Shown here piece after piece: positions 12,456 to 25,047 of a stretch of DNA of 64,000 bases. The stretch covers positions 22,116,898 through 22,180,897 of the forward strand of contig NC_080410.1 of the NCBI RefSeq assembly GCF_030265065.1, in the 5' to 3' direction. Position 1 is the first letter of the stretch. The number at the start of each line of letters is the position of its first letter. Below the pieces are notes generated by a model. It did not search any database and was not told where the DNA came from. It saw only the letters and a program-made list of their open reading frames with translations. The DNA comes from Corythoichthys intestinalis. Taxonomy: Eukaryota; Chordata; Actinopteri; Syngnathiformes; Syngnathidae. The position numbers and the translations under genes are program-made.

Positions 12456-13707
12456 CAGTGGCGCCACCAGGAAGTGGCCAGGGGTGGCCACGGCCACCCC
12501 TATAAATTGGTTGGACACCCCACTGGCCACCCCGCTTGCCAGTACATCGTTAGAATGTTGTAGCATCAGTTATGGATTTCATCCCAAATAAATGCATTTA
12601 TTTTGTTTTGTTAACTGTAGGGCTGTCAGATTTATCGCGTTAACGGGCGGTAATTAATCTTTTTTTAATTAATCACTTGAAAATATTTATCGCAATTAAC
12701 GCATTCGCGGTACGACTCATTCACACATTGCCGCAAACAGCCTACAATGGCACCGTTTTACTTATATACAGAGATAAGAGGCAGTGTCAAGTGAGTGGAG
12801 TAGATACAAGCATTCATTGGGGCCGTGCTTTTAATTGGCTTTAATTGGCTAAAAGCTTTGTCATCTCTCCCACAGCAACTATAAATATTGTGGGAAGCGA
12901 CGTGGGGAAGAAGGACAGGAGTTGATCTTTTTCTTAACACCCTGTAGTGTACCCAACGCAGAGAAGATATAGCATTTGCAGCCACCACACACAGTCATGG
13001 TTGCACCACTTCCCATCATGCATTTGGGCAGAACAGCTAAGTCGATACAGTATCATTTACTGAAAGCTCAACAAATACACTAGATGGCAATATTTAGTCA
13101 CAATATACAAACTCATATTTATCCTTATTACAAGTCTTTCTATCCGTGGACCCCTTTCACAGAAAGAATGTTAATAATGTTAATGTCATCTTGTGGATTT
13201 ATTGTTATAATAAACAAATACAGTACTTATGTACAGTATGTTGTATGTATATATCCGTCTTGTCTTATCTTTCCATTCCAACAACAATTTACAGAAAAAT
13301 ATAGCATATTTTAGAGGGGTTTGAATTGCGATTAATTATGATTAATTAATTTTTAAGCTGTGATTAACTCGATTAAAAATTTTAATCCTTTGACAGCCCT
13401 AGTTAAATGTACACCTTATGCCTAATATATACAAAACACAATATAACAGAATTGTTGTGGAACTCAAAATGTTGACTGGACAGTTATGGACTATGCACAT
13501 TAAATCATTAGTAACATCAAATATTACACAATTCACCAAAGTATATCAGTAGCCGTGTCCTTAAGTCTTTCTGATAGTTTCCCCCTGACCTTTTTACTGC
13601 AATAATATAATGAAAACCTGAAATTATGGCTTTTAGTTTTGGCCACCCCAAGATTTTAAGTGGCCCCCTCTGGCCACCCCTATGAAAAATTTCTGGAGGT
13701 GCCACTT
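12456..13707. mobile_element. hAT-type element (CAGTGGCGCC family), host of a nested hAT
   Basis: The left end CAGTGGCGCCACC and right end GGAGGTGCCACTT form an imperfect inverted repeat, flanked by identical 8-mers taactaaa (12448-12455 and 13708-13715). Both end regions contain GGCCACCCC runs. The element is split by a second hAT at 12618-13401. No transposase is seen. Confidence 0.85.
12618..13401. mobile_element. hAT MITE (TAGGGCTGTCA family), complete, nested
   Basis: Inverted ends TAGGGCTGTCA / TGACAGCCCTA are flanked by gttaactg and gttaaatg (one mismatch), an 8-bp target duplication. It is longer than the 51883 copy because of a different interior. It lies wholly inside the 12456-13707 element, so it is the younger insertion. 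Confidence 0.88.
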
Positions 13708-14528
13708 TAACTAAAGCAAAAAATAGCTGTGTTAAAGTCAAAGTTATGTTTGAAATGTGTGAAATGTGAAATGTTTTCACAAAAAGCTCAATTTCTCTGT
13801 TTTTTCATCAGAAATTGGAAAATTGCTCAAACTAAGCTATTTTCTAATGCTGATTTCTAAAGAATGGAAAAAGATATAAACTTACTTTTTTTCCTGCTGA
13901 AAAAAAGAGAGTCTAATCTTTCTTTTGGTGGGTTCCATGTTTATATAGCAATAGAACAGAATTTTCTGTGGGCCTGGAAAAATCAGTCAAAATCCAGTAA
14001 AACAGCCGAGAGCGAAGGGGGTTGAACCGGTGAAAATTGCTGAAGTGAATGAATTAACGGTTGAGGGTGTTTTTTTGCAGTTAGAACACAGAAAAAGACA
14101 GCTGAACTGTTGAACGTTATACTACATATTCAACAGATATAGTGATAAAAACAACAATAGAGTTGCCCTCAAGACTATGCTATGTGAGAACAAGACTTGC
14201 AGGAAACCAGAACTCGCCGCTTATGTATGTTATTGTAAGTACACAATATTTTGCGGTTGCGTGACCGCTGTTCCCCTACGCTGTGTCTTTCGTGAAGGTC
14301 GTTGTTTGATGTGAATGTGGATGAGAAAGTCAAGATGTGAAAGACGATGTGAAAACCATGATGCTTCGTGTACAGTATACCAGTGTTGTCAGTAGTGAGT
14401 AATCTAATTACTTTTCCCATCTTTGCAACGCCGTTACTGTTATCGAGGACGTGAAGTGGCGCGTTACTACAATTTGGTTGAATAAGGCGCAAGTTGCCTG
14501 ATTTATTCACAGTTGCCTGGGAAATATC
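13708..14528. other. no gene recognised
   Basis: AT-rich sequence with no recognisable gene or repeat border. Confidence 0.4.
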
Positions 14529-15277
<749 letters not shown>

Positions 15278-15605
15278 GAAATATCATAGCGTAAGGGGGA
15301 GGAAGGAAGGGGGTGGTGACACTGTTGCAAACGCGATGATGATTGACTAGGTGGCTCAGAGCGTTAGCATAGCATTCACGTTCTCCTTAGCATTTAGCGT
15401 GGCGAGCGTCATTTTAAGGCCGAGTTATGCTTTTGCGGCAGATCTACCCTGTCCAGGCAGACCGGATTTACGACCCTCCGCTGTAGCCTGACATCCTCCT
15501 CCACAGATTCCTGACTGAGGACTGTGATTAGTCCGCTCAGATGGTTGTTTCCGGTTCAGCGCGAAATCACCGCCATTTTCAAACATTGTTGTGCTACACG
15601 CAAAA

Positions 15606-15900
15606 ATGGACCAAGCCGACGAGAGTATCATCGAAAGGGTCCGCAAGTATGACAACCTCCACAATGTCTCGTCAAGACTTTATAAAGATTGCAAAATGGC
15701 AAGCAATTTGTGGAAGGAGATTGCTGAAAATATGGGGCTCTAGGTCAGCGCGACTGCATAAAAAAATGGAAGAACCTCCCAAACAGGTATGTATGTGTTC
15801 AGAAGTGAATGGCCACACGAAGCGGTGACACAGTCGGCCAAAAACTGCCAGCTTTTTATCACTTTGTCGTATTTTTGGTTGGTGCACTTTATAATTTATT
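15606..15900 (+). pseudogene. Harbinger MADF/Myb-like accessory protein remnant
   Basis: The frame from the ATG at 15606 reads MDQADESIIERVRKY, then YKDCKMASNLWKEIAENMGL, an N-terminal MADF domain of the protein that Harbinger elements use to bring transposase to DNA. The frame meets a stop after MGL, and the rest of the domain continues in another frame (…FITLSYFWLVHF near 15850-15890). It is a decayed gene. The same start, MDQADGSII, is seen on the minus strand at 31398 in copy 2. Confidence 0.75.
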
Positions 15901-16003
15901 GTGTACGTATGTTTGCTATGAGTCTGTAACTTATTTACATTTTACACTTAAAGTATATGAAGAATAAAGTACAGGTTTGATGTCAAAAGAGTTGTTTTGA
16001 TGT

Positions 16004-16378
16004 TTAATTTTCAACAAAAGACAGTTCACACACTTGATACATCATCACTGATTGAGAGTGCCTCGGTGCTATGATAACATGTTTACCATCAAGGCTTCCA
16101 AAGCAGTTTGGGAAGTTCCATAGCTGCCAGAAATCTGCAATGGCTTCCCACTGGCTAGTTTTTGGACATGGCAAAAAATCGGGCTGGAGGGCTGTCCACA
16201 ATGCTTTGCAGGTCTTACACAAAAAGCTGGACACATTGCTCGACGCCAGTTTGGAGCTAGCTGCCACAGCTTGCTGGCTTCCACCCGAGGCTAGAACTCG
16301 TAATGTGACTGCCAGTCTCTGTGCGGCATCACCAGTCAGACAAACCCCCTCCGCAACAGTCTTCTGTGTCGCCTGCAC
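16004..16378 (-). pseudogene. PIF/Harbinger transposase N-terminal fragment
   Basis: The translation contains [19 protein letters not shown], a typical Harbinger N-terminal helix-turn-helix region, then [21 protein letters not shown] followed by GKHV, where the Asp of LDGKHV is the first catalytic residue. The later Asp and Glu motifs are absent, so this is an N-terminal third of a HARBI1-type transposase. It cannot act alone. Confidence 0.85.
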
Positions 16379-16616
16379 CTCAATATTTGTATGATCAACA
16401 TTTGTTGTTCAGTGTTGATGAGCTTGAGATCTGCATTCAACCGTTCCATGTCCGTTGGCATTGTTGTGCAACCGGAAGAAAATTAGAAGAAGTCGAGAAG
16501 AGTCCCCCAGAACCGTACAAACACAACGCCACATTCCTCTCGTGGCTTCGCGGTGAATTACAGCGCAACGCGTTCCCTTGCCGCAGAACTATCAAATGCT
16601 CATTGAACCTGTAGGG

Positions 16617-17661
16617 CAGATATGTCCAAAGTCCGGCCCAGGGGCCAAATGCGGCCCGTGGTCAAATTTCACCTGGCCTACAGCCTCTGTCATAAAATCA
16701 ATAACGTCTGGCCCGCACACAGACTTAATAAATTGGTCAGCAGTACTGCAGCCAGCATATGAAGTAGCTTACACACGAAATGCTGCTCCTCATTTACCCA
16801 CTAAAAGGCAGCAGCACTTTAACCCTTTATTGCCAAATGTATCACATTTGATACACTTAAAATTTCACAATTTTGAGACTAATTTAGAATTTTGACATTT
16901 CTTTTTGAAAAAAAAAAAAGATTGATGCAAGTCAACACATGCATCTGCAGGTTGCATGAGAAAAAAACATGATGTAGCATGGGTTATAGATATTAGAGCG
17001 CTTATTACACATATTCATTTTGACTTTTCTTTTTATAAATTTGAAAAATAGGTTTCATTAGGACCTTAATTTTCAAATTTTGGGATTCTCTGATAATTGC
17101 TTCATGTTGCAGGTATTTAAGGGCTAAGCAACATTACTCCGTGTGACCCATTACTTCCATTTTCTAAAATGGCGACAATCAACAACAAAAAAAAGAAAGT
17201 TGACTGTGATGGCCGACGCTTCAAGGATAGGTGGAAATTGGACTATTTCTTCACTAAAATACGCAACAACTGTGTCTTGCCTCATTTGTAAAGAGACAGT
17301 CGCTGTTTTTAAAGATTTCAATGTGAGGCGAGAATACCAAACAAGACACGCTGACATGTACGACAAGATTACAGGGAATATACACAGCGAGAAATTGAAG
17401 CAACTTGAAGCTAGTTTAATTTCACAGCAGTAGTATTTCGCAAGAGCCCGAGAGTCGAAAGAGAACGCCACAAAGGCTGGTTGCGAGATTGTTGAAATTA
17501 TTCATTAATAACATAATAAATCAAATGTGACACACTGAGTGGCTTGCTAAATTTTGCTTAAATATATTGTTCTACGTAAAAAGGACGTGAGCCAAGGTCG
17601 GCCCCCCACATTTTTACCACGCCAAATCTGGCCCCCTTTGCAAAAAGTTTGGACACCCCTG
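16617..17661 (+). mobile_element. hAT (Charlie/ZBED-like) element nested in Harbinger copy 1
   Basis: The left end CAGATATGTCCAAAG and right end GTTTGGACACCCCTG are inverted. Perfect 8-bp duplications ctgtaggg lie at 16609-16616 and 17662-17669. The interior encodes part of a BED-finger transposase. Confidence 0.9.
17169..17433 (+). pseudogene. BED zinc-finger N-terminus of a hAT transposase
   Basis: From the ATG at 17169 the translation begins MATINNKKKKVDCDGRRFKD; a second frame then continues CLICKETVAVFKDFNVRREY and YQTRHAD, ending in SLISQQ and a stop. The CxxC plus HxxxxH pattern and the wording match the BED domain of hAT-Charlie-like proteins such as the GTF2IRD2/ZBED relatives. The domain is split between two frames, and the catalytic region is missing. 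Confidence 0.85.
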
Positions 17662-17725
17662 CTGTAGGGTCTACATCGTCACTACGCCGTCACCGCAACG
17701 CAGAAGCATAACTCAGGCTTTACAC

Positions 17726-18710
17726 TAGGGGTCCCCAAACTTTTTCCTGTGGGGGCGACATAACTTTTCCCTTCTCTGATGAGGGGCCGGGGTCAGTTTG
17801 TAACAGAAAAAGTGTGACGATTGCAGGAGTGCCTAAATGTAAAAATGTATTGTTTTTCAGAAATCCACAATCAAATAATCCTTTTTGGATTCTTCACGGA
17901 ACAAAAGTAAATAAAACAATAATATATTATATAATAATAATAATAATAATAAATAATAATAACTGAAAAAGAGGGTTAATTTGACTGGGGATCCCTCTGT
18001 GGGTGTGTGGTATAAAGCCGGCGACGCTATGGAGTTGTGACTCCGATCAGAGAATCAGTAGGGGACGTTCAGGATTTATTTGTTTCCTTTAATGATGATG
18101 AAAGGAGTATGAGATTTATTTTGTTGTATTGTGGTTTCTGTGAATACAACATATCCATATAACATGTCAGTAATATAATATATATATAACCTATAAACAT
18201 ATACTGTATTATAAACAAATCTAAATTAACAGGAACAAGATTAAATAAAATACATAAATAAATGAAATACACTGCTTACATAATGCATACAATAATGAGC
18301 ATACACATTAAGCAGGAAAATAACAATTTCAATAAGCGAATTGGCAATAAACAAAATTCAGCCTCCACCATGTAGCCAAAGGGGCCAACGATTAGCATTA
18401 GCAATTAGCGCTAGCGTCTAACCGTAAGCACACGGCGGCTAACGGTTAGCTCGTGGCGGCTAACGAATACAAAGTGACTCGTCTCGTGTACACCGGCATT
18501 GAAGGGAGGAGAGACAGTAACTCGTGCACACCAATGAAGGGAGGAGAGAAAGTGATAATAATAATATTTAAACTAAAGAACAAACATGCAATGGGGCTTT
18601 CTTACAATAAAACTATTAATTAAATAGATAATAACCAAATAATCCTCTCTGTAACCCAAATAATAACCCAAATGTGGAGGCGGGCCGTATCCGTAGTTTG
18701 GTGACCTCTG
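17726..18710. mobile_element. hAT-type element (CAGGGGTCCCCAAAC family), longer copy
   Basis: It begins TAGGGGTCCCCAAAC and ends GTTTGGTGACCTCTG, flanked by ctttacac and ctttatcc, a weak 8-bp duplication. It shares its ends with the complete small copy at 24143-24540. It abuts the right end of the Harbinger copy 1. The interior has GCTAGC/GGTTAGC-rich short repeats and no transposase. Confidence 0.7.
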
Positions 18711-18963
18711 CTTTATCCCTTCGGGAAACTTTTTTTACAGTGTTATATAGGTGATTTTTTTCATTCTATCAGTTAATATAAACATGTTTTATGTGAAATA
18801 TGTTATAGAATGTATAATGTAGAACATGAAAAGTAATGTCAGTACTTGAGGAGTGCAATGAGGAGCTGATTGAAGTGGTTGAGGAGAGTGAAGTCTGGGC
18901 TTCCCTGCTAAACTGAGTTTCTAACTCAATTATTTTTTGGGAAAAGTAATCTGTAACTAACTA

Positions 18964-19615
18964 CCATATTGGCCCGAATATAAGACGGCCCTGATTATCA
19001 GACGACCCCCTCTTTTTCAAGACTCAAGTTTGAAAAAAGACTTTTTGAACACCAAATTATTTTTTATACAGAAAATAATTACAGTACATCCGAAACAAAT
19101 GATTATAACAATATATTCAAGAGAAAAAGCATGTTATTTTGCCTCATTCAAATCTTAATATCTGAACATTCAAATATGTAAACTAAAGTGCAATCACATT
19201 TGTAAATGAATGGCTTCTGGTTTTTAAAATGTAAATAAACAAATCTTTTCTGAGAAAACGACAAAATTGCATTAACTGCATTAACGATCAAAGTGAAGTC
19301 TAACTGTAACTGTAGTCTTGAAACAAATCTGAATAAGGAAAAACATTGCAATAAAAAATTGCAAACTGGTTAAACTTGAGAGAAGCTGTGATCTGTCATG
19401 ACAGAACATCGCTTCAATGATATCTGGCGCCATCTAGCGTCGTGAATGGGGAGAATAGCTGAGATCTGTCATGACAGAACATCGCTTCAATGATATCTTG
19501 TGCCATTTAGCGTCATGAATGGGTATAATGTCTAGACCGCCAATATAAGACGACCCCCTCTTTTTCAGTCGTATTTCAATGCAAAAAACACAGTCTTATA
19601 TTCGGGCCAATACGG
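18964..19615 (-). mobile_element. TA-flanked palindromic MITE, complete copy
   Basis: Ends CCATATTGGCCCGAATATAA and its inverted counterpart are bounded by TA on each side. A unit of about 73 bp near the right end (core CTGTCATGACAGAACATCGC) is present twice. Related copies are at 8371, 38441 and 43671. Confidence 0.85.
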
Positions 19616-20985
19616 TAATTACTTTTTTAAAGTAAGATTAACAACACTGATGTATACTAAGTAACATGAATGCCTGTCGTTGGAGTCATCATAAAATACC
19701 CACATGTAACAATTAATGCACGTGACCCACTGTACCCCTTCATTATCTTTTTACAGGCCACCCCTTTGGCTGAGGCACTTCTTATAATGATGTATGTTAT
19801 CAATACAGGCATGGCAGAGCTTCATTCTTTGCTGCTATTAATAAACACAAGAAGTGGGCCCTCAAAACAGGCTCCGTATGGCTGAGTGAGAAGGACTGAG
19901 AGATAGATTGAGGGTCCAGGACATCATTGGTGTGGCGTGTCAAAGTAATAGGTTGTTATCACGGTTGTTAGTTGAAGTGATGAATAGCAAACTGTATCAC
20001 AATGAGAGCTGGTTCTGATTGTTTCCTCACTAGAAAAGTTGGTTGCCACGCGGGTTGGTTGTCACACTTACTACACGGGTGGTGTAGCGCAATATCAGTA
20101 TAGAAGTGATCAGAATTGACCCAAGAGAAAAAAAAAGTAGAGTGTTACATCACAAGGCAAATTACTTTTAGGTCGATTTCAAAAATTTAACCCGAGATAT
20201 TAAGCTTCCAAGTAAAATATGAATGACTATTTTAAAGCATGTTGATGAGAATATATGCCTGTTCTCCCCTTCCTTTGTAATCCATTACTCACGGGCCTCG
20301 AGGAAGTCAAATTGAAGGGTAGGCATGTCGGGCCAGATGACAAGGCAAATATGTCTCAACACACATTTATACCTTGACTTTTATGTTACCATATAACAAA
20401 AGCTTTACAACGGTTTACAGTGTTGTATAAACAGCCTGGAAGAAGGTGGTTTTTGTTACATTGCTCATGAACCTGGAGGCATATGTTTGTGTGGACTCCA
20501 ACATAAACGCATATAGCAGGAGGAAGACTTGGAAAATAGGGACTCTGTTCCTTCGTGTGTTAAGAGTGTTATTCATACAGGTTACTCATTCATCCAGAGC
20601 AGCGGAGGGAGTGGTGTCACACATGTGCAACAATGCTGAATGAAGCCGTTGAATCACAGTGCATTTCAACAATGCAATTGCTATATAAAGAACTGAACTT
20701 TTGATTTTCTTTTATTTGTGGAAAACATAAAACAGATAGCAGTTGTTAGGACAAGAATGGAAAATCAATACCAATCTGTGGTACATTGCCCAATGACACA
20801 GTATAGAAGCGCTTATAGAGAAAGGAGGAACTTAAAACCATAGACTAAAAAAGGCAACAGAAATGCTCACTGACCTAAAAATGCTTATTGCGCAACTGAT
20901 TTTTTTTGTAAGCCTGACAAAAATTGACGAAAACAGACAACTGGTGAAATTGAGATTTGTCTTTTCCATTTTGGGATGTCCTGGT
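19616..20985. other. no gene recognised
   Basis: AT-rich sequence with scattered short open frames. Nothing recognisable. Confidence 0.4.
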
Positions 20986-21996
20986 CATAAGCGGATTTTA
21001 AGGGGGGGCCAAAGGGGCCAGCCCCCCCCCCCCCGGTGGCCAAAAAGTGTCATTGCATGTAAGTGACTCTACTACAAATATACAAGTTATAAAGCAATAA
21101 AACTGCAACAAAAATGAAATTAACAACAAAATGTATTTTTATAAACGGTCAAAATTAAACTTCAAACAGATCATGTGACTAGCGACTTAACGGTCATTTG
21201 CTTTGTATATAATTTTCAAAAAAATAAATAAAAAAAATATGGGAGGGAATTTTTTTTTTTCTTTGACTTTTTTTGGGGGGGGATTGAAGCAACTTTTTTT
21301 TTTTTTTTATTTAATCTCAATTTTTTTTTCGCATTCAAAAACTTTTTTCCCCAGATTGAATTTTGTCTTTTCTGGATTGAAATGATTTTTCTTTTTGAAA
21401 ATTATATTTTTTGAAGCAACTTATTTTTTGATTAAATAATAAAGACAAAAATGTCCTTGCCAAAATGTGTCCCAAAATCAAATCAGCGTTACTTCAATCA
21501 AAAAAATAAATAAATAAAAGAAAAATAGCTTTCACATGCATTTTTTAGTTTACATGCATTTTTTTAGTTTCAAATGTATTTTTGCATTCAAACACATTTT
21601 TTTATATTAAAGCAACCTTTTTTTTGGTTGAAAACATATATTTTAATTGAAGCAACTTTTTAAATTTATTGAAGCAACTTTTTTTTAAATTGAATAATAA
21701 AGACACAAATCTACCTCCACATGGCTCTGCCAAGGGGAAACAAGTTTTGGCTGGGGTAACTACATTGGCACGACACCGGCAGGCCTACCATATTCAACGG
21801 ATGACGATCTTGGCGAAAAGTATTGCCTACGCAGCCTGATTTAGAATTCCCCTCAAGAATGTTGGGAAACAAAAAACGCTCAATGTCAACTTATTATTAT
21901 AAATATTCTTGTAAGTTAATTTTATTGCTGACACTGCGTTTCGGGGTCATCAACATGTTGTGCCCCCCCTGCCCCAAAAGTCAAACTCCGCCTATG
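20986..21996. mobile_element. hAT-type element (CATAAGCGG family), complete copy
   Basis: Left end CATAAGCGGATTTT and right end AAACTCCGCCTATG are inverted, with perfect 8-bp duplications gtcctggt at 20978-20985 and 21997-22004. The interior is very T-rich at 21230-21700. A truncated copy is at 8730. Confidence 0.85.
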
Positions 21997-22301
21997 GTCC
22001 TGGTGCTTAATTGGAAGGTTTCCATCTGCTCTCTGGCCTAAAAATGTTTAATTTTTTGCAACTATATTTTGAAATTATGCATAAGACATGAAAATAATTG
22101 ATAAAAATCAACCTCATAGGAGAGTGCAGGAGGTTTTTTTTTTTTTTTTTTTGAACCATGATTTTGAGTTATTCTGAAAATTTGAGATTTGTGGTAAAAC
22201 CCATTTCAGAAAAAAATGAACAAAAATCAAAAAAGTGATGTCTTTTTTGAAGATTTGTTCACTGCACTGTAAAAAATTTCAGTGTAAAATAACGGTAAAG
22301 A

Positions 22302-22555
22302 GCTGGCAGCAGGGTTGCCATTGATATACTGTTATTTTACAGTCTTGGTAATGTAAAAATGTTTCACAGTAATAGTCCGTAATCCAGAAAAACTGTTGAT
22401 TCCTGTATTTATAGAAAATACAGTAAAAGTCCGTCAGCAGGATTGCCATTACCAGATTTATTTTACAGTCTTGGTAATGTAAAAATATTTAACAGTAGTA
22501 GTCTAATCCAGGAAAAACTGTATATTCCTGTATTACCAGAATTCACAGTAAAGAG
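22302..22555. repeat. two tandem units of about 125 bp
   Basis: A unit containing TTTTACAGTCTTGGTAATGT is repeated twice with moderate divergence near the left end of the CACTGTAAAAAATT region. Confidence 0.7.
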
Positions 22556-22679
22556 CAGTTAACTGAGGAGCTGCAGTACGCTGCGTTTGTAACGATATAC
22601 TGTGTTTTAACAGTATTTGGGAAAATTACAGTCTATGAATGCATATATTTCCGTCTAGTACAGAAAAAAATGCTGATGT

Positions 22680-22935
22680 CAGGGGCGAAACAGAACAGGT
22701 TTTATTTCATCGTGTTGGCAGGCAGTGAAAACGGACAGGAACTAGAGATGGTGCAGTCGGGTTGTGTAGGTCAGGCTGAGCAGGCTGGAGATCTGCCGTA
22801 ATCGGGTCAAGCAGGACAGGTTGAGCTCAATGGAGTGCTGGCATGGTCTGGTCAAGCAGAACATGCTGAGCAAGTTGATTGGGCTGGAACTCTGGAGTAG
22901 TCGAGTCAGGCAGGACAGGCTGGGTCAGAAGTGGT
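22680..22935. repeat. degenerate short tandem repeat (CAGGACAGGCTGAG-like)
   Basis: Variants of CAGGACAGGCTGAGCAGG recur several times over about 250 bp. Frames through it have no recognisable domain. Confidence 0.5.
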
Positions 22936-23309
22936 GATCGGTCAAGGACAAATCCCAAAAAAACCCTAAACAATATACTACAATTGTCCAAACATTTCCA
23001 CCGATGAGTCAAGCCTTGTGCTAATGGCCGCTGCTGGCACATTTCATTTTTTAATTCTGCTGCTTATCGGCTGCCTCCCTGGTTATCTTTTGCCAACGTC
23101 TCCAGCTGCACAGGACTGCAACTAACCCTAAACCAGGCTGCCAGCTTCCTTTCCTGCTTTTATAGCTCTGGGTTGTGCATGGGTTGATTGGCCAATCTCT
23201 TCCAGCTGTTCATCGTTTCCATAGTGCTTGCATGCCGGTGATTTTCCAGTTCACGCCCTGGTTGTCTGCTCAATGCTTTTTTGTTGATGTTTATCAGGGT
23301 TTGACTTTA

Positions 23310-23600
23310 CAATGCGTGAAAAATCATGTGCGGGTTTTTGTTCATACCAATCATGAGGTCAGCCTTTCACCAATCTGGTTTCTTACAAGTGCAATCAGGG
23401 GATTGCAGTCAGGTGCTTCTTGTTTCCACTGAAACCTCATCGGTTAAACTGTCTGTGCTGAATCAGTTGAAACAAAGACCAGGACCCACTGCGGCCCTCA
23501 AGGACTGGTTTGCCCACCCTTGGGTAGGGTCATAATCGGATCTGCGTTAATGGCGTTGGTCCGCCGTCACTGCTACACAGAAGCATAAATCAGCCTTCAG
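23310..23600. repeat. MITE fragment and Harbinger-like terminal remnant
   Basis: The stretch 23310-23520 resembles the family of small hAT MITEs with CCACT...GGCCC ends. At 23541-23600 GAAGCATAAATCAGCCT closely resembles the Harbinger terminus seen at 17703-17719. Both are incomplete. Confidence 0.45.
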
Positions 23601-24142
23601 GGTGATGGAATACTTCCATTTTTGGAGAAGGGCCAGTTTAGATCAGAGTGGGGATAACACAAGAAACATATAACATATGAGTAGAATAGAATGGAGGCGA
23701 CGTCAAATAATATAATAATATAGCCTATAGGCCAACAAAACATCCAGTCTGGTGTTTGCGTCGATGTGATTGTGTTGTAGGCTCAACTCCCATACGTCAT
23801 CCGCTACAGCTAACGCTAATGCCTTTAGCTAACATTTGCAACATCAAAATTTAAAACTACTAACAATCAAAACATAAACATAATAATTTTATAAAATAAA
23901 TAATAATAAAAATAGAGAAATAATTAAAAATAAATGTTATCGTTTTGTAACTCCACTGTTGGATACGTATGAGACACTTGGATTTTGCCTTTTTAACCGC
24001 TCACTGGCAAACACCTTTTATTTATTTGCCCAAAAAATTCACTCAGCTGCATCATTTGCAAAACAATAGAAAACTGCCCTCTACTGGCACTCCAGAGGAA
24101 TTAACATGATTATTATATATCGCTATCCAGCAATCCTCAGAA

Positions 24143-24540
24143 CAGGGGTCCCCAAACTACGGCCTGCGGGCCGGATACGGCCCGCCTCCACATTTGGTCC
24201 GGCCCCCTGAACTTTTTTTTTTTTTTTTCAATATTGTTGTCTATTCCCTGGCTTTTTTTTTTTTAAAAAAATTTGTGAAGAACCCAGAGAGGGTTATTTG
24301 GTTATTATCTATTTAATTAAAAGTGTTATTATATTATATTATTTTTTATTTTATTTACTTTTTTTCCGTGAAGAATCCAGAAAGCGTTATTTGATTGTGG
24401 CTATCTGAAAAACAATAATTTTTTTCCATTTAGGCACGCCTGCAATCGTCACACTTTTTCTGTTACAAACTGACCCTGGCCCCTCATCAGAGAAGGGAAA
24501 AGTTATGTGGCCCAAACAGGAAAAAGTTTGGGGACCCCTG
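24143..24540. mobile_element. hAT MITE (CAGGGGTCCCCAAAC family), complete
   Basis: Ends CAGGGGTCCCCAAACT and AGTTTGGGGACCCCTG-like are inverted. Perfect 8-bp duplications cctcagaa flank it at 24135-24142 and 24541-24548. Non-coding. Confidence 0.93.
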
Positions 24541-25047
24541 CCTCAGAACTTTAGTTTAATATACAATAATTTAGGTAATATGAGTAAGACTTAATTAACT
24601 CACCGTTTATAAATTGGTACACATAAATCCCAATATAAGTTGAAGAACAAGCACTGAATAACAGCAAATGTCATCTAAAGTCATCCTCTGAAGAGTCTCC
24701 AACATCCAAATTAAGGCTAATTATGTCCACCAGGATTTGATGGCAAATTATTTGCGGTGTCTAGTTATTTTAATTTAAATAGGCAAAAAACATAGTCTAT
24801 ATTGCCACAATGTAAAAGATGTCAGATTTCTGACCATGCTCCAAATTTCCAGTCAAAACTCAGTTTCCAAAAAATACGGTAGTGTCATGTAATTGAAACA
24901 TTAACATACCGTTTACAGCATTTGTCTTGTTGCTTTAATGCTGGTAACCCACAATGCATTGCCAACTACAGTAATAAACTGTTTAACACAAAAACGGTAT
25001 TTTAGTGTTCTAAATTGGCCGTAAATTTACAGCAATTTTTTACAGTG

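Larger units (their letters stand above)
15417..17719. mobile_element. PIF/Harbinger element, copy 1, interrupted by a hAT
   Basis: Inverted ends AGGCCGAGTTATGCTT and (reverse complement of the right end) AGCCTGAGTTATGCTT are flanked by TTA on both sides, the 3-bp target of PIF/Harbinger. It carries the two genes of the superfamily facing each other: a MADF-type accessory gene (plus) and a transposase (minus), both broken. A hAT lies inside at 16617-17661. A related copy is at 30465-31622. Confidence 0.88.
22265..25047. mobile_element. possible large element with CACTGTAAAAAATT ends
   Basis: CACTGTAAAAAATT at 22265 and its inverted form AATTTTTTACAGTG ending at 25047 could be the two termini of one element of about 2.8 kb. 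I find no matching flanking duplication. The interior has collected other repeats, including a hAT at 24143-24540. Confidence 0.45.

Noticed and set aside
22265-25047. Treating the CACTGTAAAAAATT termini as a confirmed 2.8-kb transposon
   Set aside because: No flanking duplication and the short termini are common in fish DNA, so it is kept only as a possibility.
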